Below are positions 56,786 through 64,000 of a stretch of 64,000 nucleotides of DNA, one piece after another. This DNA comes from Papaver somniferum. Taxonomy: Eukaryota; Streptophyta; Magnoliopsida; Ranunculales; Papaveraceae. The notes under the pieces were generated by a model. That model did not search any database, had not been told where the DNA came from, and was given only the letters and a program-made list of their open reading frames with translations. The translations under genes were made by a program, and so were the position numbers. Numbering within the stretch: the stretch's first letter is position 1; every line of letters begins with the position of its first letter. Location of the stretch: positions 154,806,210-154,870,209 of the forward strand of contig NC_039359.1 in assembly GCF_003573695.1 (NCBI RefSeq). The letters are read 5' to 3'.

Positions 56786-59492
56786 ATGCCTCAAAACGGT
56801 CAAAAGCATGAGAAAACTTTTAAGGAAATCCAAAAAGATCTCGACGAGAGAGGTTTTACACTTTCTAACATTCCTGGTGAAAGTGCCAAATCAATTCTTT
56901 CTATTAAACTTTTTTCTGATCAACACTGTGATGATCAAATATTCATAGTTTCGCTGGGTCAAATTCTCGCAGGTCTCCCCATTCCTCTTTATGACCCTGA
57001 CATTCCTTTATTTTATGAGATTCTCGCTCATCCAAACTTCTCGCGAGCTGTCTTTCAATTAAGTGGGGATTGCATCCGTCTGATCCTGGAGTTCGCTAAT
57101 CATGGTGATGGTAAAGGATCTCTTTACTCTAAAGAACTTAGGGATCCTAAATTCACAGACTTGGAGATAATCGCTGAAAAATACACAGTAGCGAGTTCTT
57201 TTGAGAATTATGAATTCATATCCATGAAGAAAGAGAATACTCGCTGGGGTATTCGCTTGAAAAGAAAAGATAATATTGATGAAGGTAAAATACTCATGCA
57301 AGACATTGATTGGCACTCTGGTAAAAACACAACCCCTCGCCAATCCAAAGATGATAAATGGTGCGTTTCTCCCTTGATGCTGAAAGGACCTTACATTGCT
57401 GGGTCAAATGTTCTTCCTGAGAATCTCGCTACTTATCAACCTTGGGTATTCTCTTGGCCCGAGAATAAGAAAGAGGTATGTTTCTTCCAGTTTCGCCCAC
57501 TTTACATTTATTTATTTATCTTTATTCTTTTGTTCGCTGACGCTTGCGAAATTCTATAGATCCAGAAACTGAAAGATAGCTACCACATGACTGGTAAGGC
57601 TAGTACCTTGTTAGCTCTTCGCTCATACACAGATGAGGTAAGAAATATTCTCTTATGATTTTAAACAATATATTGTTGCCTCTATTTCTTATTTCTATCT
57701 GTGTGTGAAGGTTATTGCTGAAATAGAGGAGCCTGCCAATGTTGCAAAGACTAGTGATAAAGGCAAAGGTGCTGTCCGCAAGGAAAAACCAACTGCTCCT
57801 TCTTCAAAGAAGAGAAAAATCCGTTCTTCCTCTCCTTCAAATACTCCTTCTCATGAAACCTCCGAGAGTGATGAGGATGATGAGGATAATGATGACCTTG
57901 CTGCAAATGAAGATTCTTCATCTGAATCTTCTATGGCTAAGCTCTCTGGCATCTTTTCTGATTCTTGGCATGGAATGGGAGATAGTCAACTCGCTGATAC
58001 CTGCAAATCTCTCGCTACGATTTGCGATGTTCCTTTATTGGATGGTGATAATTCTCTTCGCGGAGTTTCTAGATCGGTGACTCCCAACTTCCTGAATTCT
58101 CTTAATAGTCTGATATGCTTTCGTCTTTTTACTTCTTCATTATTGTAACTCAAAATCTCTTTCTATTTTAATACTTTTTACATTTTCTCGCAGGTTAGAA
58201 AAGCTTCTTTCGCTGTTGCCTCAGATCTGGAGAGGAGACGCGAAATTCTTGAAAAGAAGAATCTTCAATTTCGTACAAAGAATGAGGAACTGGAAGCTGA
58301 AGTCAAAGGTCTTCGCGAGAAGAAAAAACAACTAGAAATTGATTCTTCTTCGCACAAGAATAAAATCTCTAGTCTTCAGCAAGCTAATAATCAACTCTAT
58401 GGTATGTTACTTTTCTCCTTTCCCTTCATTCATTCATCCTGTTATTTTATCTTATTTGATTGATCCTTTTTGCAGACATTTATGGTCTTTCTGATGAAGC
58501 TACTGTTCTTCGTTCATTTCATAATGCCTTGGATAATGACACCCTTCTTGAGCATCTTAATAAATCTTTAAATAGTTTCTCAAATGATAAAATTTCATCT
58601 CTTTCTCTGAATGAACTGAGATCCAAATTTCGCCTCTTAGAGATTGACCATAGATCTAGTTTAGGCTTAGCCAACCAATTTAAGCATTTCTTTCTTAATT
58701 CTAAAGATAAAATCAATGAGCCAAGAACCAAAATTAGCGGTCTCATATATGATAAGGATCGCATTTCTAACCAAGGTGCTGAGACTTTGGAGAAATTCCA
58801 AGAAATTCTTCTTGAAGTTCAACTTGAACGGGATGAAGCTAACCACAAAAATGTCGTGCTTAACGAGTGAGAAAACCAAATTCGTTCTCGTCTCCTTATA
58901 AATAATGAGGATGAATTCGCTTGGGCTGCGAAAATCTTAGACGATGCCAGAAAAAATTTAGGTGTAAATGTTAGTCTCCAAGTTGAGCATACAGCCTTGA
59001 TTAGAGATATGATTTCTGACAAAGAAGGTTATTAACCGTTCTTCTTCACTAATCTTTTGTTTCTTATGAATTTTCATCAAGTTATTAATTGATTGCGTTT
59101 TGCTCGCAGATTCTGAAACTAGATATCGCGAAAGAATTGAGGAACTTGAAGATGAAAAAGAGGAACTCGCAAAGAATCTTTCTTCTCGCAACGACAAGTA
59201 TTTTATATTAAAGAATCAAATCAAGATCACTGTTGCGAACTTTAAGAACGACGCTCTGCATTTTCGCAATCAAACTATTCAAATGGTTTGTGATGACCAT
59301 AGTATTCCTCACTCTGATTATCCTTGTCTCTTAGAGGAGATCCCAAAGAACATTCCTAGTCTGACCATCTCTGATAGCGAAGCTGATGATGAAGAATCTG
59401 ATGGTGATGAAGGTTCTGATGGAGATAAAAGTTCTGATGCAGACGAAGAAGGGAACAAGTCTGATGAAGATGAAGGATCAACTAAGAAGTAG
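56786..59492 (+). CDS. six-exon antisense gene of element G: N-terminal gypsy-type-transposon-like domain, coiled coil, acidic tail; one in-frame stop
   Basis: Exons 56786-57475, 57560-57637, 57711-58076, 58194-58401, 58476-59027 and 59110-59492 join in correct phase through five GT-AG introns (73-117 bases) to 759 codons including the stop. One TGA (58868-58870, codon 579) interrupts exon 5. The first 230 residues are globular; QILAGLPIPLYDPDIPLFYE, then IRLILEFANH, resembles the 'putative gypsy type transposon' (Transposase_28) domain often predicted in plants. Exon 3 has a basic patch (KKRKIRS) that could be a nuclear signal and a Ser/Asp/Glu-rich tract; exons 4-6 are mostly coiled coil; the C-terminus is an Asp/Glu/Ser repeat (DEESDGDEGSDGDKSSD). 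It runs opposite to gag-protease. Function unknown. The weakest boundary is the donor after exon 3 (GTGACT). Confidence 0.78.
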
Positions 59493-61238
59493 TCTTTGTT
59501 TCTTTCTTTGATCTTCTGTAATACTTGTACATTTATTCCTTCTTTCTGTATATTTGCGAATTCTTTTGGTTCCCCATATTCCTTTTATATGAGTTTCTTT
59601 CATTTTGACCTGCATTCATTAAAACAATTCTTCCTTAAAATACGGTTAATCAATATAATCATTAATTTTTGAATTTTTTCGTAAATATATCATATGGAGA
59701 CAAATAACATTTTCTAATTTCATTCATTCCCATACTTGCCTCTGTTATTTGTATCCAAATGAGAGATTTTGCAGATTTTTCTTATTTTGTGCCTCAACTT
59801 CGCAGTTGTTTATGTATAATTTCGCAATCATATGCGAAGTGAATTTTGATTCTTTTCAAAATCTCATCCCTGTTTGGTCTTATTTTTCCTTCCTAATTAA
59901 AGGTCTTATTATGCCACCTCTTGTCATTGCGACAAAATCGCAGGACTTCCTTTCACTTTCATGCAAAAACCCATTGATCTTGCCTTAACTTTTTCTTTTG
60001 TATTATGGCCTCTTCAGGAATGTTGCGACAATATGACAGGCCTAAATATTCTTGCGAAAATAAAGCCCCATTACATTACCGTCTTGCGACGAAATCGTAG
60101 GACGTCTTCGCACTTTCATGCGAAAACCCATTGATCTCGTGTTATCTTTTTCTTTTGTATTATTGCCTCTTCAGGATTTTCGCACAAATATGACAAGCCT
60201 TAATACCCTTGCGAGTAAAAAGACTCATGACATTTGCGTCTTAAGACACTTATCAGCTCCCTAATGGAAGGTGCCGCCCTTATTTTCCCCCTGGTTTCCC
60301 CTTCAAGGAGGCGTACCTCTACCATAAAAGGTTGGATCCTCCCATCCTGTCTTAACAACAACCAGTTGTTTTCGCATCCTCTTATCCCTTTTACCTATAA
60401 GGCTTATGGTTACGAGACTGCACCCTAAGTGGGGTTTTCTTCGGGCCGAGTGCAGTATAAGCCAAGACTTGTCAAGAATAGCAAGGTACGCTCCAGACGC
60501 TCCCGGCACTCTTGACTCAACCGTGTACCTCGGCGCCTTGGTCAGATTCTGCACTCCTTGGGAGAGTCCTTATTACCTTAGTCGCCCAACCTAAGTCATA
60601 TGCTTAAGCTGCGAATCCAAGGTGCCTCTCCCGGATGGGCTTTATTGACCCCAAATCTCCATGACTTAGGTTCCGATGGCGGTGTAGCCTTTCCCTGAGC
60701 CATGCAACAGGTACCCCCTTATATGACGTACTTTAGGTCTTACATTTTCCTCTTGCGAAATTGTATTCGCGAACTAGGTGTACGCATAAAGGTTCGCCCC
60801 TTTCTATTTTGTCATTATCTCTGATTGTCTTTTGTAGAATTCATTATCTCTGCGAGATTCTCGCACATCATCATATCGTATTTGCATTTTGCAATCTCAA
60901 TTTTGCCATTCAATAAAATTTATTTTTAAGAATTTTATTTATTGCGAGAGTGTCACAAAAAATCAATCATTCATACATTTCTTATTTTTATTACCTTTGT
61001 CATTCTCTGCTTCTTTGTTATTTTCTGCTACTGCTTCCTTGGTAGTGGTATGTTCACCATTTTTTATTCTGAGCTAGCATTAATTTCGCAACATTTCTTC
61101 TTCTTTTCGTTAGATTGCATCCACCATCAATCTCTCACTTCTTTGTGTCTCTTTGATTTTGTGTCTCCAACTTTCCTTCTTGTTTTCTCTTCCATCGCAG
61201 GATTCTACCTCAGTTTCGTAACACCTCTTTCCTTCAAC
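59493..61238 (+). mobile_element. conserved non-coding block between antisense gene and protease of G
   Basis: No gene. Two to three imperfect repeats of about 150 bases (59920-60240; GCGACAAAATCGCAGGA and variants) and the G+C-richer block 60250-60735 match B 29960-30790 closely. 60870-61238 has no match in B and spans the junction where RT to integrase was lost. Confidence 0.75.
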
Positions 61239-62034
61239 CTAATCTCCCTTTATGATTCCTACACCGCTGGGGTGAGGGAATTTGATGCACTGGTGGAAAG
61301 TTGAATCCACACCTAGAATCCCATGTAGCCAAGGTCGACCAATTAATGCATTGTAAGGTGATTCTACGTCAACGACACAAAACAGGATTTCAGAAGATAT
61401 TCCCTTCAATGGAATTCTCATAGTAACATCCCCTTTAGGCTTGTTGGCAGTACCATTAAAACCATATATCTTATATGTTGATGGTATAAGATCATCATCT
61501 CTTCCTCCCACAGTTTTATAAGTATGATAAAATAAGATGTTCATAGAGCTTCCAGTATCGATTAAAATCCTATTAATTGCCCATGAATCTTCAGCTTCAT
61601 CTTCCTCATCTTCTTTCGGTTTTGGATTAATTTCTAATTTTACCACCAATGGATTGTCATGTACCTCTCCACCTTCGGGGACTTCTTCTGCGGTAAAAGA
61701 GATAGTCTGTTTCTGCCATTCCTCTAGTGGCGAGATTTTCGCAATATTCATAATTTTTATTCCATCATTGTCTCTTGCGAACACTCTACTCAAAACATTG
61801 TCATGAAAATCTTCAATTGTCTTGTATGAATGTACGATAGAGTGACAGAATAGATTCTTTGCTTTTGCACCAACTTCTATGAAGAATGTTTCCTTCTTTT
61901 TCATCGTGTTTACTCTGTGATGCTCTGGTGGTGGTGGTGGAAATGGTTGAGATTGTGGATGCCCTACCAAAAAGTGGTTTAGTTTTCCTTGATCTATCAT
62001 TCTCAGAATAATTGTTTTTACATTTTTGCAATCC
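61239..62034 (-). pseudogene. gag C-terminus and protease of element G, truncated after protease
   Basis: Minus strand. It follows the gag zinc finger in a shifted frame and contains a Pro run (FPPPPPEHHRV), then the conserved pre-protease block (VFARDNDGIKIMNIAKISPL, EEWQKQTISFTAEEVPEG) and protease LIDTGSSMNILFYHTYKTVG with the D-T-G triad, and ALIGRPWLHGI. It stops at KGD-TAG (61239), exactly where the B protein goes on towards RT. Confidence 0.85.
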
Positions 62035-62637
62035 ATTTGTAGTATGTCCATGAAAATGATGATAAGAACAGAATTCATGACTTATGTGGTTTGGAGGTGG
62101 TTCCGTTCCCATGTTCCATGGTGTTGGTATATTCTCCATCAAAATTATAGATTCCCATATTTTCTCTACACTTTCATTTAGAGGTGGCATCTTGATTTCT
62201 TCCCATACTACCTTGTGACCTCCTTGTCCTCTATTATAGTTTTGTCTTTGACCTCCATAAGTTTCTTGCGGTTGATCGAGTCTTTGAATCTTGTTATTTC
62301 CACCACGATTGTAGAAATTTCTTTCTATTTCATACTCCTCTTGATCTCGGCTTCCCATAGCCACCAGTTTCTGTTGATTGTTGCCCGTCACCTTTTCTTG
62401 TTGCCTTTCCTCTAGAGCAATATATTCTTCCAGAAGTTCTAGCAATTCAGTCATTGTGATCGTATTCTTGACTCTGAAAATTTGGATATAAAATAGATTG
62501 GTTGCAAACATAGCATTGATAAATGATAAGATAAGATATCTCTCATCCACACGGCCAACCATTTCTCTACACATAGTCCTCCATCTTCTAGTTAGGTGTT
62601 TCAAACTTTCGCCAATCCTTTGTTTTAATCCAAACAC
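62015..62637 (-). pseudogene. gag core remnant and zinc finger of element G
   Basis: Minus strand. Starts inside the gag domain at FGLKQRIGESLKHLTRRWRT, the segment equivalent to the QxxGESLxxxxxRF motif of Gypsy gag; the part of gag before it is deleted. It continues through a Gly/Asn/Arg/Gln-rich stretch to CSYHHFHGHTTN. A one-base insertion near 62034 shifts the frame; across it the finger reads C-x2-H-x4-H-x4-C, the CHHC variant found in Tat-type gag. Confidence 0.8.
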
Positions 62638-62665
62638 GTCTTCAATACCAGGTCGCGAAGAATTG

Positions 62666-63289
62666 TTACTTATCTAATTGTCTTATGCCTACTTCTGCTC
62701 TATTATTTAGCATTCCTCTCATTTCTTCTAATTCTTTTAAGATTTGTTTATTTACACCTGAATTTTGATCCATTGGTTTTTTTAATTTCGCCTCCCTTCT
62801 TCTGCGTTCATGCCTTTCTTCTCTCTCGAAATTTTGCATTTCTTCTTCATGATCCTCATCTCGTCTTCTTCTGCGATTCTCTTCCTCATCTCTATCTTGA
62901 ATTCGCATATGATGATGTCTCTCATTTTCCCCTCCATGATTTTTTTCATGTATTCTTCGTCTCAACGTTTCTAACGCTCCAATTTCCTCATCTCCATGAA
63001 TTATTCCTTCATCTGCTTCTTGATTTCTCTATACCTGTCTATGGTTTCTGGTTTGCTGCTCTTCTTCTACTTCTTCTGCTGAATTTGATTGCCAAGTGTG
63101 TATACTCACCCTATCATAATCTGTATTCCTTCCTTGTACTAGTATTTGTTGAACTGGTGGTTGAATTTGATTTTCTCCATTATTTCTCATTCTAGTAGAT
63201 TCTCCCATTTCACTTTTTTCCCTTCCAGCAAGTCTCTTACTTCTTTTAGCAGTAGTTGGTTGTTCTGATGTTTTTCTTCTTCTAGCCAT
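62666..63289 (-). pseudogene. gag N-terminus of element G
   Basis: Minus strand, first Met at 63289 (MARRRKTSEQPTTAKRSKRL), about 125 bases after the PBS. A very charged protein: Arg/Glu/His-rich stretch MRRRIHEKNHGGENERHHHM and many DEE/RRR runs. The frame is kept from 63364 to 62666 but has a TAG at 63029-63031. A stop after IRQLDK (62666) precedes the deletion into the core remnant. Confidence 0.7.
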
Positions 63290-63411
63290 TTCTTTAATAT
63301 TAATGAACTGCAAGAGATTATGTAAAATTCTTAACCAATTACTCCAAATCTTCACAAATCTCAATATTAATCTTCAATTTTTTCTAGAATAATCTTCAAT
63401 CTTCAATCCCT

Positions 63412-63428
63412 CCCTGTTTCTAGCGTCA
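63412..63428 (-). other. primer-binding site of element G (altered)
   Basis: Minus strand TGACGCTAGAAACAGGG; the B site reads TGGCGCTAGAAACAGGG. The G to A change hits the bases that pair with the tRNA CCA end. Confidence 0.8.
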
Positions 63429-63431
63429 TTA

Positions 63432-63901
63432 TGTAGTTGCAGGAAATCCTACACTACACCCCTCACAAGATTTCATTAACATTCAACTCATTTTAGATTA
63501 ACAATCTTAATTTTATTGATGAATCTTTGAACAATATTACAAGAAAAGATAAAGGAATCAAGAATAACCACTGCTCTAGATTTTCTCTCTCCTATTTACT
63601 TGCTTCTCACTCAGAAAAGATCTCCCCCTTTTCCTTTACAACTGAACGGCTATTTATAGGGAATTACATAGTGGATGACAACTAATCTGTCCTTTATTTT
63701 CGGATATGGCTTGCGACATTCTCGCAACCTTACAAATGTTAATCTCGCAAACTCCCTAATTTTCGCAGGACCATCACATTTTTTTCATGATTTAAATGAC
63801 GTCGTTTATTATTTCGTTTCTGAAGTTGTTCTGCGACACTGCTGTGTTGTGTTGTTAATAATTTCGCTGAGGCATTATTGCTGCGAGATTCTGATCCTAC
63901 A
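63432..63901 (-). repeat. 5' LTR of element G (right end)
   Basis: 470 bases, nearly identical to 55952-56420; right TSD GCAAG follows at 63902-63906. Confidence 0.93.
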
Positions 63902-63906
63902 GCAAG

Positions 63907-64000
63907 TTCAAAAGAACTCTCTCCCATTTGATGTCATTCCCGAAAGAACACCAAGAGCGACCTTACTTTTACAAGAAAATAAGGATTTTATTGGACACCA
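63907..64000 (-). mobile_element. interior of element E, continuing beyond the window
   Basis: The complement of the shared interior (A 3210-3300: CTTTCGGGAATGACAT, TAAGGTCGCC). It joins to 55946 once G is removed. The rest of E lies to the right of the window. Confidence 0.88.

Larger units (their letters stand above)
55952..63901 (-). mobile_element. Tat-like Gypsy retrotransposon G: gag-protease plus antisense gene, no RT or integrase
   Basis: A 7950-base member of the B family with 469- and 470-base LTRs and TSD GCAAG. On the minus strand it has a reduced gag and protease; the frame ends right after protease and RT, RNase H and integrase are absent. On the plus strand it carries a six-exon antisense gene (56786-59492). 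Confidence 0.9.

Noticed and set aside
56786..59492. Treating the antisense gene as an ordinary host gene captured by chance
   Set aside because: A homologous gene with a shared intron occupies the same place in the independent element B, so it belongs to the element family. Ancient capture from a host gene remains possible.
61537..63195. Plus-strand open frames in the right part of G
   Set aside because: They are antisense to gag and protease, whose motifs (D-T-G, CHHC finger) are on the minus strand.

Overview
This is nuclear DNA from a flowering plant. Everything points to a large, retrotransposon-filled genome: LTR elements with plant-type primer-binding sites and polypurine tracts, plant gene relics (a matrixin metalloproteinase, an acylaminoacyl peptidase, a plant-mobile-domain gene), GT-AG introns and low G+C. 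I cannot name the species from sequence alone. I found no intact host gene, no tRNA or rRNA gene and no CRISPR array.

The window is a stack of nested insertions, most of them dated by target-site duplications (TSDs) I could read directly. Four elements (A, F, C, E) belong to one Copia-type chassis: LTRs of about 2.5 kb beginning TGTTAG, PBS TGGTATCAGAGC, polypurine tract AAAGGGGGAGAT. A covers 1-~5664 plus 9912-10563, with its 5' LTR cut by the window edge. F is complete at 13928-24922 (TSD CCATG) and carries a solo LTR at 20085-22322 (TSD CATAT) and a 1.13-kb tandem duplication. C starts at 25440. E lies on the minus strand from 44866 and runs off the right edge. None of the interiors visible here carries pol; A, F and C carry different coiled-coil gag-like ORFs.

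Into these were inserted: B (26589-35541, TSD TGAAT), a Tat-like Gypsy element on the minus strand inside the C LTR; a 5.0-kb terminal-inverted-repeat DNA element (38828-43821, TSD TTTTATAT) carrying a broken plant-mobile-domain gene, inside the C interior; D (47038-55026, TSD GTAGG), a gag-protease-only Gypsy element, inside the E LTR; and G (55952-63901, TSD GCAAG), a second member of the B family, inside the E interior.

B and G are the most interesting part. Each carries a multi-exon gene on the strand opposite gag-pol, with its own GT-AG introns, coding a long coiled-coil protein with an acidic tail. In G the five introns join six exons in phase over 759 codons with only one internal stop. 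B lacks gag but keeps protease-RT-RNase H-integrase; G keeps a reduced gag and protease but lacks RT, RNase H and integrase, so their defects are complementary.

Host sequence is limited to about 6960-9900 (metalloproteinase pseudogene, acylaminoacyl-peptidase 3' exons, an old Gypsy LTR), 10564-12850 (AT-rich, nearly featureless) and a dispersed repeat rich in GCACCATGATGGTGC-like motifs that was split by F (12850-13927 and 24928-25439).
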